The notes under the pieces: generated by a model
Databases searched by the model: none
What the model was told of the DNA's origin: nothing
What the model saw: the letters and a program-made list of their open reading frames with translations, nothing else
NCBI GenBank assembly: GCA_021732585.1
Contig: JAKFUR010000005.1
Location: 1-47,868, forward strand
DNA length: 47,868 bases
Reading direction: 5' to 3'
DNA from: Bacteriovoracaceae bacterium
GTDB taxonomy: Bacteria; Bdellovibrionota; Bacteriovoracia; Bacteriovoracales; Bacteriovoracaceae
Translations under genes and position numbers: made by a program
Part shown: positions 24,754-34,388 of the stretch, piece after piece
Numbering within the stretch: the first letter of the stretch is position 1
Layout of the letters: the number at the start of each line of letters is the position of its first letter

Positions 24754-27700
24754 TTACATACGGCGAAGGATCAAGAACGTATCGAGCAAGCTGGCGTCAT
24801 CCGGAAGAGCACCCTGCAAGAAGGCCAACAAGTTTTCCAATGGCATGTCAAAAAGCGGCTTCAAAGCTTCTGGAATTTCTTCCGGAACTTTATTCTGTGC
24901 GCGCATGACGTATACTTGTTGAACTGCTTTCGGATCAAACTTCTCAAGCGCCTGACGAATCTCGCGGAGTTCCGCTAACTCGAGGGCCACGGTGTTTTCT
25001 TTGGTCGCGGCAAAGCGAGCGATCAAGTTCTGGTTGGCATCGTTAAAGTCAACGGTCTTCACGATACGATCTGGTGAAAAGACGGTGCTGGTTTCAAGGC
25101 GAAGAACATCCAATGCGTTGAAGAAGCCCCAGTTGGCAATACGATCATCGGCAGCCGAAGCTGAGTTTTTCACGTACGGCAACATGATTTGGCGGAAGTC
25201 GGTTTCAATCTTAGTCATGCCGAGGTAGCGATTAAGACCTTGGTGGAATGAACGCTTGATCTTGTGAGTCGCCGCAATGTCGAACACGTGAGGAATCTTC
25301 GCAACTGAACCATCAGCAAGTTTGAATTCTGCTTCAACTTCAAGAGAGTTCGTCATGAAAGCGAGCACAGTCGAGCGAACTTTATCGCCGAAGGCCGGGT
25401 AGTCCAAGAAGTTACCGCGTTGATCGTCAAATGTACTAATACCAAGCACTCGTTTTGTGAGGTAGTCCGCTGCCAAGATCTTATCGGCCCAGATACCACG
25501 GACAGAAATCTGAGATGGATCCGCGTTTAATTCACCTGGTAGAGTTTCATCAAAGCGCTGGCTGTTAAAGAATTTGCCGGTCTCACCAATCGATGCGAAC
25601 TGCGGTGCCAAGCGAACCTTATCGCTGAAGCATGAAGAAGCTTCACCGCCGCCGATATCAGCAAGAGGCAAGATGCCCGCTAAACGGTTGGTCGTCGTGT
25701 TAATAATTGCACAGTGAACGTCCGGCGTGGTCAAGACTTCGACGTAGAAGTCAGCTGCCACTTGTGCGGCGTCTTTCAATCCGACGAAGAAATCGCGGTT
25801 TGAACGATGAACAGCGCGTTCCTCTTCGTCTTTTGCTTCAGCAATCATTTTTTCCCAGTCGGCAGTCACCGTCCATGGGTACATCGTCGAGAGGCGGTCG
25901 TAGATCTCAAAGAAGCGACGTAGGCCTTCGAAGGTATACTCCACCTGGAAGTAGTAAGAGACATCTCCATCGTACGAGTTGAAGTCGGCACGAAGGTTAC
26001 GGAAGTTACGGCGAGCGTAGTTTTCCTTGTAGTTCTTCACGAAGTTTTCAGCAATCTCCTTGAGCCCTGAGCCGTCATCGAACCGGTTACAGCCCGGGTT
26101 AACTTCGACGTGCTCGTCTGTACAGAACTGGAAGTCTTTAAGTAATTCCGCTTGGCCATTTTTCTTAAGCTCTTCAATGGTCAGGTCATCGCTCAACTTA
26201 AGTTTTTTGCCGTCCTTAAGCTGCACTTCACGGTTGTAAGCGAAGCTCAAAGCCGCCATGTCGTATTTGCCCATGACCGAGAGCTGATTCAAGCTAGTTC
26301 CAGCGTAGTCCATCACTGATGAGTAAGTGATGTCGCGCTTGATTCCGAGAGAAGCACGCTCTGCTGCTGTGAAGAAGTTGTCTTTATCTTCCGAGCCATT
26401 GAAGTTGTGGCGAAGGCCCAAGTTATGGCCGAATTCGTGCACCAAGGTAGGTACCCAAACGTTTGGCATTAGCGCTGTGATAACTTTCTCTTTCTCAGCT
26501 TCGCTCAGCTCGTTCCACGGTTTGAGAGCTTCGATTCCTAGGGCCTGAGCTGAAATGTTACTTCCGACAGCGTCGCTCCAGTTCACCATGCTGGTATGGT
26601 AGAAACACTGGTGACTCATGACGTTTAGCTTCGCTTTTGCGATTTGAGAATCTGTGAGTTCTGACGGATTCTTGAGCTGCTCCACCCAGTGGCTTTTCTC
26701 AATCTTGCGTCTCGAATTGAAGATTTCCTTTTTGAAGTCAACTTGTGTGAACTGTCCGCGGTTCACAGGTGTCACTGGACGTTGCACGCTCGGTGAAACT
26801 GCTGTTTGCATGCGAGACATGACACTGCGGTGAGCACTCAAGCGCTCGGCTGATTCTTCAGTCGCTGGAGCATTCGGTACGATTTCTGCGTTAGCGGCAA
26901 GAGTCGCTGCTGCGGCTGCTGCTTCTTCACGAGCGCGTTCTTCCAAAAGTTCATCGTAGGTGTCTTGGATGAATTTACGGATAGTTCCGTAGTACATCAC
27001 GGTGTGTGCTTTAACGATTTCGCCGGTGCGTGGGTTCGCGATAGATGGGCCGTACCCAATCACACCTGAAGCTTGAGGATCTGAGACGAGGAGAATGAAG
27101 TTATTACGAATGTCACCCATGTCTTTGCCGCGACCATCTTGCAATTTAATTCGCATGTCCACGCCAGCACTCTCGAACGAATTGTTGATGGTGGCAATGG
27201 CCTGCTCGGTAGAAGCAAGAACACTCTCCATACCCGCTTCGTAGAATGCATCATTCAAGTAGTAGATGATTTCTTTACGATCCGGGCTCCAGCGGTTCAT
27301 GTAGGTCTGTTTTGAGTTCACAGTGGTGCGGTTATCAGCAGTCAATTTCATCACTTCAGTTGTGAAGAAACCGAACGTATTTTGATCTTCAAACGGGTAT
27401 TTCACTGGCTTGTAGTTCGCCGACGCGATCGTCGAGAGCTTCGCGAATGAGTAGTAGTAGTTAACTGTGAAGGCCGTGTCGCGAAGATCGCCGATGCTGC
27501 GTACTTCAGCACAGTGGCCGTTGGTCTTCCAGGTTTTCTGGACATGGATGTTGATCGCGTCTTTTTCGATTTTTACATTTCTTACGACTGTCTTGCCTGC
27601 GCCGTAGCAACCCGCGAAGAGGTTCGTGAGCTGCTCTGGGAGTGAGTTCGTTTCGACGACTTCGATTGAACCAAAATCGATCTTGGCGTATTTTTTGCGA

Positions 27701-28113
27701 TCCCAAGTGCGGTCGACTTCTTCTTCCGTATTACCGCAATCGCCGAACTGGTCTTCCTTACATTGGTAGTCTTTATGCTCAACGGCAAACTCCATCACAG
27801 GACTGAAGTTGCTAGTGTTGCCTGAGAAGCGGTCTTCGCGCGGAAGCTCTTGAACAATAAGTTTTTTCTCTTCGAACTTGAAAGTGACAAGCTTCTGCTC
27901 ACCCAAGGCGAAAGAACGTGAAGCATCGACGTCTTTCGGAGTCTCACCGACGGAAGGAACGTAGATGCAAGGGTCGTTCGGATCCTGACACGGCATCGCA
28001 GCTTTCGCTGAAACACTCTCTTTATACACTTCTTCATACTCCTTCTCTTTGGCACAGCTGACTGCCAAAGCTGCGAGTACAAGTAACGGTGTAAGCAAGT
28101 TCAAATTTTTCAT
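24754..28113 (-). CDS. Large metzincin-like zinc metallopeptidase lipoprotein
   Basis: This 1119-residue protein is a lipoprotein (MKNLNLLTPLLVLAALAVSC, Cys20) with a zinc site of the metzincin type near residue 558: HEFGHNLGLRHNF (HExxHxxGxxH) and a likely Met-turn in SSVMDYAGT (near 600). The N-terminal 300 residues form a beta-rich region with Cys pairs. An Ala/Glu-rich helical stretch sits near 400. Related long zinc-dependent metallopeptidases occur in Bdellovibrio and Bacteroidota. It should act on proteins in the periplasm or at the surface. The gene for an outer-membrane barrel protein is 21 bases upstream, so the two are co-transcribed. Confidence 0.8.
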   Translation of the reverse strand: MKNLNLLTPLLVLAALAVSCAKEKEYEEVYKESVSAKAAMPCQDPNDPCIYVPSVGETPKDVDASRSFALGEQKLVTFKFEEKKLIVQELPREDRFSGNTSNFSPVMEFAVEHKDYQCKEDQFGDCGNTEEEVDRTWDRKKYAKIDFGSIEVVETNSLPEQLTNLFAGCYGAGKTVVRNVKIEKDAINIHVQKTWKTNGHCAEVRSIGDLRDTAFTVNYYYSFAKLSTIASANYKPVKYPFEDQNTFGFFTTEVMKLTADNRTTVNSKQTYMNRWSPDRKEIIYYLNDAFYEAGMESVLASTEQAIATINNSFESAGVDMRIKLQDGRGKDMGDIRNNFILLVSDPQASGVIGYGPSIANPRTGEIVKAHTVMYYGTIRKFIQDTYDELLEERAREEAAAAAATLAANAEIVPNAPATEESAERLSAHRSVMSRMQTAVSPSVQRPVTPVNRGQFTQVDFKKEIFNSRRKIEKSHWVEQLKNPSELTDSQIAKAKLNVMSHQCFYHTSMVNWSDAVGSNISAQALGIEALKPWNELSEAEKEKVITALMPNVWVPTLVHEFGHNLGLRHNFNGSEDKDNFFTAAERASLGIKRDITYSSVMDYAGTSLNQLSVMGKYDMAALSFAYNREVQLKDGKKLKLSDDLTIEELKKNGQAELLKDFQFCTDEHVEVNPGCNRFDDGSGLKEIAENFVKNYKENYARRNFRNLRADFNSYDGDVSYYFQVEYTFEGLRRFFEIYDRLSTMYPWTVTADWEKMIAEAKDEEERAVHRSNRDFFVGLKDAAQVAADFYVEVLTTPDVHCAIINTTTNRLAGILPLADIGGGEASSCFSDKVRLAPQFASIGETGKFFNSQRFDETLPGELNADPSQISVRGIWADKILAADYLTKRVLGISTFDDQRGNFLDYPAFGDKVRSTVLAFMTNSLEVEAEFKLADGSVAKIPHVFDIAATHKIKRSFHQGLNRYLGMTKIETDFRQIMLPYVKNSASAADDRIANWGFFNALDVLRLETSTVFSPDRIVKTVDFNDANQNLIARFAATKENTVALELAELREIRQALEKFDPKAVQQVYVMRAQNKVPEEIPEALKPLFDMPLENLLAFLQGALPDDASLLDTFLILRRM

Positions 28114-28134
28114 GTCCGCTCCCCTTTCGTTCTC

Positions 28135-28956
28135 TTAGAAAACCCAATACAAAGATGTATAGAATGTTGATGTGTTGTTATCGAAGGCCTGCAGGTCGGT
28201 GTCGGTGCCATTTTCAAAGCGGCGCATGGCCTCTTCGTTGGTCCAGCCAGCTGCGATTGTTAATCCATTGCTAAATGAGTAGCCGAGTTCTCCCGACACG
28301 GCATACGACGGGTCCCGGCGAGTTCCACCGTAGCTCCAAGAGTTGCGGTAGATGTAGGTCGGCTGGAAGTAAACCTGGTCGGTGATGCTCCAAGCGACGG
28401 CTGCCGTGTGCGAAAAGCCGTACTCAGCATTGAGATTGCCTAACTTGTTCTCTTTATATGTGTGAAAGTTTTTCGAAGCGTTGGGCTGGTAGATAAACAG
28501 CACCGCTGGGGTCACACTGACCTGGAAAACTGGGATCAAACTGACACCAGTGTACTTGGTATCGCGAAGGCGAGATTCCTTACTAAACGGAGCATGAACA
28601 CGCACCTGTTGACCAATAGTCACGCGGCCATGCTTGCCCCAGAAACCGTTGTTCACCCACGCCACGAAACCATCGGCCGGCAACCATTCCTGACCTTGGG
28701 TAATTTCTTTTGTTCCACCGAAATAACCACGAATAAGATTGGCGCCAGAAACACGGTAGTTGAGAGTGAAATCACCCGATATCGACTGTTCAGAATCAGT
28801 GGTGTCTTGACGTGAAAAATTCGAGTTGTAACCGATGCCTGTATTGCCCGAAAACTGCGGGATTTTTTTTGCCGTTAAGTTCTGAGTCAACGTCGATTGC
28901 GCATGGGCGACACCCACGGAAACGATCATCAAAAAAGCAGCAATAAACAGGCGCAT
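28135..28956 (-). CDS. Outer-membrane beta-barrel protein
   Basis: This 273-residue exported protein begins at the ATG at 28956, which has AAGGGG in front and a clean signal peptide (MRLFIAAFLMIVSVGVAHAQ); the longer frame adds an implausible leader. The mature part alternates polar and aromatic residues in strands, with many Tyr/Asn/Gly and a terminal Phe (YTSLYWVF), the BAM recognition signal of outer-membrane proteins. About 10-12 strands would fit. No family was recognised. It is the first gene of an operon with the metallopeptidase and has palindromic sites upstream. Confidence 0.75.
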   Translation of the reverse strand: MRLFIAAFLMIVSVGVAHAQSTLTQNLTAKKIPQFSGNTGIGYNSNFSRQDTTDSEQSISGDFTLNYRVSGANLIRGYFGGTKEITQGQEWLPADGFVAWVNNGFWGKHGRVTIGQQVRVHAPFSKESRLRDTKYTGVSLIPVFQVSVTPAVLFIYQPNASKNFHTYKENKLGNLNAEYGFSHTAAVAWSITDQVYFQPTYIYRNSWSYGGTRRDPSYAVSGELGYSFSNGLTIAAGWTNEEAMRRFENGTDTDLQAFDNNTSTFYTSLYWVF

Positions 28957-28997
28957 GAGGTTCCCCTTATGGCGCCCAAATCCGTTCGGGCCAAGTC

Positions 28998-29030
28998 GCA
29001 AAAATCCTTTGCAGGCTTTTGCATGCAAAA
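28998..29030. promoter_or_regulatory. Two dyads upstream of the barrel-protein gene
   Basis: GCAAAAATCCTTTGC (28998-29012; arms GCAAA/TTTGC, 5-base spacer) is followed by the perfect palindrome TTTTGCATGCAAAA (29017-29030). The GCAAA-N5-TTTGC unit recurs at 29088-29102. They lie 40-75 bases upstream of the ATG at 28956. A repeated operator is likely. Confidence 0.5.
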
Positions 29031-29081
29031 ACCGGGCTAAATACTCAAGAATAAGGGAAATGTAAGTAGATTTAAGATGTT

Positions 29082-29106
29082 GCGTTGCAAAAAATCTTTG
29101 CAACGC
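29082..29106. promoter_or_regulatory. Long palindrome with GCAAA-N5-TTTGC core
   Basis: GCGTTGCAAA and TTTGCAACGC are perfect 10-base arms around a 5-base spacer. The centre matches the unit at 28998-29012. It lies between the TetR stop and the barrel-protein gene. A hairpin is possible, but no T-run follows on the minus strand, so operator use seems more likely. Confidence 0.5.
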
Positions 29107-29115
29107 CTTGAAATA

Positions 29116-29134
29116 CTGTCAAATATTTAGACAG
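29116..29134 (-). terminator. Weak hairpin after the TetR gene
   Basis: CTGTC and GACAG enclose an AT-only spacer directly after the TAG of the TetR gene. It could end the efflux operon, but the stem is short and only a partial T stretch follows. Confidence 0.3.
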
Positions 29135-29136
29135 AG

Positions 29137-29754
29137 CTACAAATCCTTCAACACTACCCGTGCCAAACGACGGATGTCGGCCTCCAGGACTTCCTTGCTG
29201 TGATACTCCATTTCCTCAGGCGGCATTTGGCAAAAATGGTTCGAGTACATCAGTGCCATATGAACCACATTCGAAAAGATCATCTTCACGGCCCAGAACA
29301 TATTGGCCTCGCTGATCGCATGCTTGAGTTCATGCTCAATGGCTTCGGCCAATGCCAGTCCGCCGGGCGGACCGAACTTTTCTTCATCATCACCGCAGTC
29401 TGTTTCTGGGCCCCAGCCCTTCTCAGAGAGCAACATCTGAAACACAGAGCGCAGAATGTCGGAGCGATCGAGAAAATAACCAAAGATCCAAACCGCTAAG
29501 TCTTCGACCTTTTCTTCAGGGCGCTCGTTTCGGCGCGCTCGAATGTGATTGCTCGTTTCACTAAAGACGAGATCAATTACCTGAAGAAACAGCTTCTCTT
29601 TACTGACAAAGTGATAATTCACGGCCGCGATATTTACACCCGCTTCCGAGGCGATCTGTCTCACCGACGCACCATCAAAGCCTTTACTGGCAAACAGGAC
29701 ACGTGCGGTGTGAAGAATCTTTTCTTTGGTCTCGTGAAGCTGAGTTTCGGTCAT
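29137..29754 (-). CDS. TetR-family transcriptional regulator
   Basis: This 205-residue protein has the TetR DNA-binding domain: ETKEKILHTARVLFASKGFDG, then the helix-turn-helix SVRQIASEAGVNIAAVNYHF (about 30-50) and SKEKLFLQV. The C-terminal ligand domain is acidic with no recognisable pocket. The gene overlaps the RND pump gene stop (ATGA), so it is the last cistron of the efflux operon. By analogy with AcrR-type regulators it probably represses the operon through the palindromes at 34389-34422, closing a feedback loop. The inducer is unknown. Confidence 0.9.
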   Translation of the reverse strand: MTETQLHETKEKILHTARVLFASKGFDGASVRQIASEAGVNIAAVNYHFVSKEKLFLQVIDLVFSETSNHIRARRNERPEEKVEDLAVWIFGYFLDRSDILRSVFQMLLSEKGWGPETDCGDDEEKFGPPGGLALAEAIEHELKHAISEANMFWAVKMIFSNVVHMALMYSNHFCQMPPEEMEYHSKEVLEADIRRLARVVLKDL

Positions 29755-32700
29755 GTCGTCACCCCTTGTGTCGACCCTTCCACTTCATCGCTCGTTTTAG
29801 AGAAGTTTCGCAGGCCGGGAAGTTTCATCAAGAGCTTCATCCAGTCTTCAATAATCGCCACAGCAGGAGGGATGAACACAAGTGTGAAAATCGTACCCGT
29901 GGTGAGACCCCATGCCATGGCCATGGTCATGGGGATCAGCATCGCATCGGCGCCACCAATTCCGTAGGCCGTCGGGAAGAGACCCGCAACAGTAGTAAGT
30001 GATGTGGTGATGACCGCACGCAAACGCTGACCCGAAGCCTGCACAAGAATTTCTTCGAGTGGGAGCTTCCCTTCTTTACGAAGTACGTTGATGAACTCGA
30101 TCAACACAATGCCTGAGTTCACGATGATACCCGCTAGACCGATGATCCCAATCAACGCCATGAAGCTCACAGGACGTTGGTGAAGCGAGAAGGAAATAAA
30201 GAAACCGATGAGGCCTAGCGGAATCGTGAGCATGATCACAAACGGCATGAGGAATGAGCGGAACATAAACACCATCAAGGCGAAAATCCCGATCATTGCC
30301 AAGATCATGGCATCAAAGAGCGACTGCAAAGATTCTGCGGTACTTTCGTTCTCGCCACCTTGAACCAATGACACTTCAGGGTACGTGAGCTGAAGCTCAT
30401 CCCATTTCTTTTTCAAAATGGCGTTGGCTTCTGGTGATGTCATCTTGATGCCATCAACACCGGCGGTGATAGTACGAGCACGTTTATAATCAAATCGTTT
30501 AATCTGCGGGGTGCCAGGCTTTGACTCAAACTTCGCGATGCGACCCAAAGGAACAAGATTCCCTTGCTTATCCATGACCGGAACTTGTCCTAGGTCTTGA
30601 TTGTTTTTGCGGTTATCGTCCTTGAACTTCACGTTCAAGTTCACTTCTTTGTTGTTCAACGTCACATCGGAAATAAACAATCCACCCATTGCAGTACGAA
30701 CGGTCGTGCCAATGTCTGCTACACTCACTCCCAATCTGTCGGCCAAGGGATAGTCCACATTCACGAGGACTTCGTCGGAGTCGATCACGTCTTCGATCTT
30801 GAGATCAAGAATCCCCGGCGTCGCCGCCAAGGTTTTCATCACCTCGTCGATGACTTGCTGATTTTTCTCAGCGTTATTTGATCTGAATGTCGCAGAGACC
30901 GCTGCACCCACCGGTGGCCCGTTGACCATCTCTTCGAACACAACTGTACCGTAGGCCTTGGTATCGATCCCATCACGTAGACGTTTCAAAAACTCGGTAT
31001 ACGGCACATTAAATTTTGCGTGGTCTGTAGCATAGATCATGAGAAGACCTTGGTTGTCCCCTTCGCCGCCTTTGGCGTCATCTGGACGACCTTTCGTCGT
31101 CCCTGCACGTGCCACCACTTCGCGAACATATTCTTTGCCACCTACATCAATCACTTTACGGCTGAGATCAGAAACCATCTCGCGGGTACGCTCAAGCGTT
31201 GTCCCAATCGGAGCTTCGATACGGGCCATGTAAATTTCGGTGTGCTCGGCCGGGAACAGCATGAACTTGTTAAACATGCCGTTGATCACCATCGAGAACA
31301 CAACCAACGCCATCATTGCGCCTGTCGTGATGTAACGGTGACGAACCACCCAGCGCATGAAGTTTTCAAATTTAGTTCTGTATTTCGCGAACCAGTCCTT
31401 ACCACCTTCGCTGGTCATCTTTACGCGATTGCCAACAAAAGATAAACGCATGGGCAAGAAGAAAAAGGATTCTAGAAGGGAGATCAAAAGAGCGATGGTC
31501 ACAATGATAGGAATCGCCATGATGAATTTCCCCATGATCCCTTTGGTTACGAGCATCGGCAAGAACGCTGCAATGGTCGTGAACGCCGTTGCTGTGATAG
31601 GCGCCCAGAGATCAGTGATGGTTTTAACCAAGGCATCGTGAGTTTTCATTCCCTCACGTCGAAGACCGACAAAATTGTCTGTGATCACGATGGAGTTATC
31701 CACCAACATACCCATGGCAATGATGAGGGCAAGAATCGTGATGGAATCCAAGTTCATGCCGAACATCGGCATAATTCCTAATGTGGTTAGAATCGCAAGT
31801 GGCAACGAGATCGAAGCCATCACACCCACCCAACCAGGGATAAAGAACAAGAGCACGCTCATGACGATAACGAGACCTGAAATGGCGTTTGAATTGAGTG
31901 TATCGAGTTTCGCACGAACGCGGTTGGCCTCATTATTGTAGACCTGGAATTTAACTTCCGAGTGAGCTTTTTGGTAACGTTGAACCACCTCAAAGACCGA
32001 GTCCGCGAGCTTGATGGTGTCGGCACCGGCTTTTTTGTTCACAATCAGCAAGACGGCCTCTTCGCCGTTCCAAGTAGCAAGAGTCTTAGCTTCTTCCGCT
32101 CCATCCACCGCGCGAGCAACATCTTTCAAGCGAATGATTTGACCAGCAAAGTTCGAACGAATGACCAAGTCACCCAGCTCATCAGCGTTCTTTACTTTCG
32201 CATCCAAGCGGACCAAGCGCTTGGTGGCGTCTTTCATGTCGCCGCCAGGAGTTGAAATATTGCGGGCCTGGGCTTTTGCTAGAACTTCAGCCACACCGAT
32301 GTTCAAAGACTCAAGCTTTGCCATATCCAGCTCCACGGTGAACTCGCGCTGGCGGAAGCCGCTGGGGCGCACGTCTTTGACGGCTTCGATGTCTTCAATT
32401 TCTTCTTTGAGAAGATCGGCGATGCGGTCGCGTAGACGATCATCGCCAGAACCTACGACGGCAATCTCAATGGCCGGAAACTCGGCACTCTTAATTTCTA
32501 AGAACGCCGGTTGCTGCTCAAGGTCTGGTGGGAGTTTCGAAACGCGTTGAACGGCCTTCTGCAAATCATCCATGGCCTTCACTTCATCGACGTTATCCAT
32601 GTCGATGCGAACCACGATCTGACTTTGGCCAATCTGAGAAACGGACTTCACGTCCTTTATCCCTGAAACTCCGCGAATCTCGTCTTCGATAGGTTTGGTA

Positions 32701-32891
32701 ATCAAAGCCTCAATGTCTTCAGGCGAAGCGCCTTTGTACTGAGTCGTGATGGTGGCAATGGCGAAGTCCACCGCTGGCCAAGACTCCGCGTTCATGCGAG
32801 AGAGGCCTTGGAGGCCAATGACGATCATAAACGACATCAACACGAGAGTGAGTTTGTAGTTGCGAATAAAAAAGTCAGCAATATGTTTCAT
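29751..32891 (-). CDS. RND-family efflux pump inner-membrane protein
   Basis: This 1046-residue protein is an AcrB-like proton-driven exporter. It has the usual pattern: TM1 (KLTLVLMSFMIVIGLQGLS), a large periplasmic loop with PN/PC-like subdomains, the TM2-TM6 block with GMLVDNSIVITDNF (proton-relay region), a second large loop and TM7-TM12 ending in TGTIFTLVFIPPAVA. The length is normal. It follows the TolC-like gene by 2 bases and overlaps the TetR gene. No adaptor (membrane fusion protein) gene is next to it, which is unusual. The substrate cannot be told from sequence. Confidence 0.92.
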   Translation of the reverse strand: MKHIADFFIRNYKLTLVLMSFMIVIGLQGLSRMNAESWPAVDFAIATITTQYKGASPEDIEALITKPIEDEIRGVSGIKDVKSVSQIGQSQIVVRIDMDNVDEVKAMDDLQKAVQRVSKLPPDLEQQPAFLEIKSAEFPAIEIAVVGSGDDRLRDRIADLLKEEIEDIEAVKDVRPSGFRQREFTVELDMAKLESLNIGVAEVLAKAQARNISTPGGDMKDATKRLVRLDAKVKNADELGDLVIRSNFAGQIIRLKDVARAVDGAEEAKTLATWNGEEAVLLIVNKKAGADTIKLADSVFEVVQRYQKAHSEVKFQVYNNEANRVRAKLDTLNSNAISGLVIVMSVLLFFIPGWVGVMASISLPLAILTTLGIMPMFGMNLDSITILALIIAMGMLVDNSIVITDNFVGLRREGMKTHDALVKTITDLWAPITATAFTTIAAFLPMLVTKGIMGKFIMAIPIIVTIALLISLLESFFFLPMRLSFVGNRVKMTSEGGKDWFAKYRTKFENFMRWVVRHRYITTGAMMALVVFSMVINGMFNKFMLFPAEHTEIYMARIEAPIGTTLERTREMVSDLSRKVIDVGGKEYVREVVARAGTTKGRPDDAKGGEGDNQGLLMIYATDHAKFNVPYTEFLKRLRDGIDTKAYGTVVFEEMVNGPPVGAAVSATFRSNNAEKNQQVIDEVMKTLAATPGILDLKIEDVIDSDEVLVNVDYPLADRLGVSVADIGTTVRTAMGGLFISDVTLNNKEVNLNVKFKDDNRKNNQDLGQVPVMDKQGNLVPLGRIAKFESKPGTPQIKRFDYKRARTITAGVDGIKMTSPEANAILKKKWDELQLTYPEVSLVQGGENESTAESLQSLFDAMILAMIGIFALMVFMFRSFLMPFVIMLTIPLGLIGFFISFSLHQRPVSFMALIGIIGLAGIIVNSGIVLIEFINVLRKEGKLPLEEILVQASGQRLRAVITTSLTTVAGLFPTAYGIGGADAMLIPMTMAMAWGLTTGTIFTLVFIPPAVAIIEDWMKLLMKLPGLRNFSKTSDEVEGSTQGVTT

Positions 32892-32893
32892 GA

Positions 32894-34375
32894 CTAAATC
32901 CTGTTGAACTCACAAGGTGTCTCAGTAAAGACAACCAAGTAATCCAAAATGGTGTTGATGATTTCAAGTTGTGTGTTAACGGTAGTGAGATTGGAATTCA
33001 AAAGCGCATCCTGATCGAGGATCAGATCATTGACGCTGACACGGGCTTCGCGGAACTTACGGTTCTGCACGACCAGACGACGCTCTAGTGCCTCTGTGTT
33101 TTCTTTTTGTGCGCGCACGACATCCGTCAGAAGCGCGATCACTTTCACCAACTGCTGGTGAGTATTCGTCAAATTGGCATCGTTTTGATTGATCTGAGAA
33201 TCAAAGCGTTTTTGCGCCAAGAGCTCTTGCGTTTTACGAGTTTCGCCCTTGCCTAAAGGAATCACCAGTTGCAATCCAGCTGAGTAGCCAGCGCGATTAT
33301 GGTCCTGCCAATCGTCGAACGCCGAACCGTAAGAACCGCGGGTAAGACCATCTCCGTTGTCCTCACTCCCAACTCCGGTCGTTTTCACAGAGCCGACAAA
33401 CTTCAAATCGACATCGTCATAACTAGAGGCCAACTTGTTCTGCTCTTTCTGAGTCTGACGAAGCAATTTTGTTACTTCATCGTAGCGCGTGTATTCGAAA
33501 GGTACACCTTTCTGTGAGGCGATGACTTCAGTGCAGGCCAAGACGTTCTTAATCATGTCCGGCACATTGTAAGGTGCCAATGCAATTTCTTTGCCCTGAA
33601 GTTCTGGCAGAAGAGTTTTGAGCTGCTTGAGAAGAATTTCTCTTTGATAGCGATAGTACAAAGCCGAACCTTGTCGCGAAGCCACTTGAGCTTCATAGCG
33701 GGCTACTTCACCACCATCAGCCACTCCTGCTTTGAGACGAGCACGTGCATCTGTCAGCTGATTTCCCGAAATATTTTTGAGACCTTCGTAAATTCTGATC
33801 TGTTCATTGTTCGCCACCAGGGACCAGTAAGTACGACGCAAAGAAACGGCAAAGGCTTTGTGGTTAATCTCTCTCTCGAGCTTCGCGCGCTCGATATCAA
33901 ACGTCGCCGAATCACTCTGCGCCTTGCTCAAGCGGCCTAACAAATCTTTCCACAGATCCACTTGCAGATCTAAGCGCACGGTCGATGTCGAGACGTCACG
34001 AAAGGTTCCGTTCGCCGTCATGGCACTTCGTTGGTCCACACCCACGCCCGCACTTAAAGAGACGCCACCACGAAAGGCTTGGCGAACGCCGACCTGGCCC
34101 GTCTTCACAGGGCTCCAGATGGGTTGGAACTGGATGATGGCCTTCTCGCGCGTTTCCGAATAATCAGCAGAACCAAAAAGTTCGGGACGAAACCGATCGT
34201 GCAGCTGCTCGGCTTCGGCTTTGCTAGTCAGAAAAGCCGCTTCGATAGATTCCCACTGCGGGGACTTGTCTTGCGCTAGACCGCCAAGGGTCTGCTCGCT
34301 GAGAGTGAATGTTTCCTGAGAATATGAGTGAGTCGTGACAAGAAGAGCGAGGGGAAGCCAGAGCAGGGAGCGCAT
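32894..34375 (-). CDS. TolC-family outer-membrane efflux protein
   Basis: This 493-residue exported protein (signal MRSLLWLPLALLVTTHSYSQ) has two repeats of the OEP domain with long helices (FAVSLRRTYWSLVANNEQIRIYEGLKNIS and FDSQINQNDANLTNTHQQLVKVIALLTDVVRAQKENTEALERR) and beta strands between. It forms the outer-membrane channel of the RND exporter. The ATG is preceded by AAGGAT. The promoter and two palindromes lie directly upstream. It is the first gene of the operon. Confidence 0.9.
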   Translation of the reverse strand: MRSLLWLPLALLVTTHSYSQETFTLSEQTLGGLAQDKSPQWESIEAAFLTSKAEAEQLHDRFRPELFGSADYSETREKAIIQFQPIWSPVKTGQVGVRQAFRGGVSLSAGVGVDQRSAMTANGTFRDVSTSTVRLDLQVDLWKDLLGRLSKAQSDSATFDIERAKLEREINHKAFAVSLRRTYWSLVANNEQIRIYEGLKNISGNQLTDARARLKAGVADGGEVARYEAQVASRQGSALYYRYQREILLKQLKTLLPELQGKEIALAPYNVPDMIKNVLACTEVIASQKGVPFEYTRYDEVTKLLRQTQKEQNKLASSYDDVDLKFVGSVKTTGVGSEDNGDGLTRGSYGSAFDDWQDHNRAGYSAGLQLVIPLGKGETRKTQELLAQKRFDSQINQNDANLTNTHQQLVKVIALLTDVVRAQKENTEALERRLVVQNRKFREARVSVNDLILDQDALLNSNLTTVNTQLEIINTILDYLVVFTETPCEFNRI

Positions 34376-34388
34376 ATTTGATCCTTAA

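Noticed and set aside
29082-29106. Rho-independent terminator for the efflux operon
   Set aside because: The stem is good but lacks a following T-run on the minus strand and its core repeats at 28998, so an operator explains it better.
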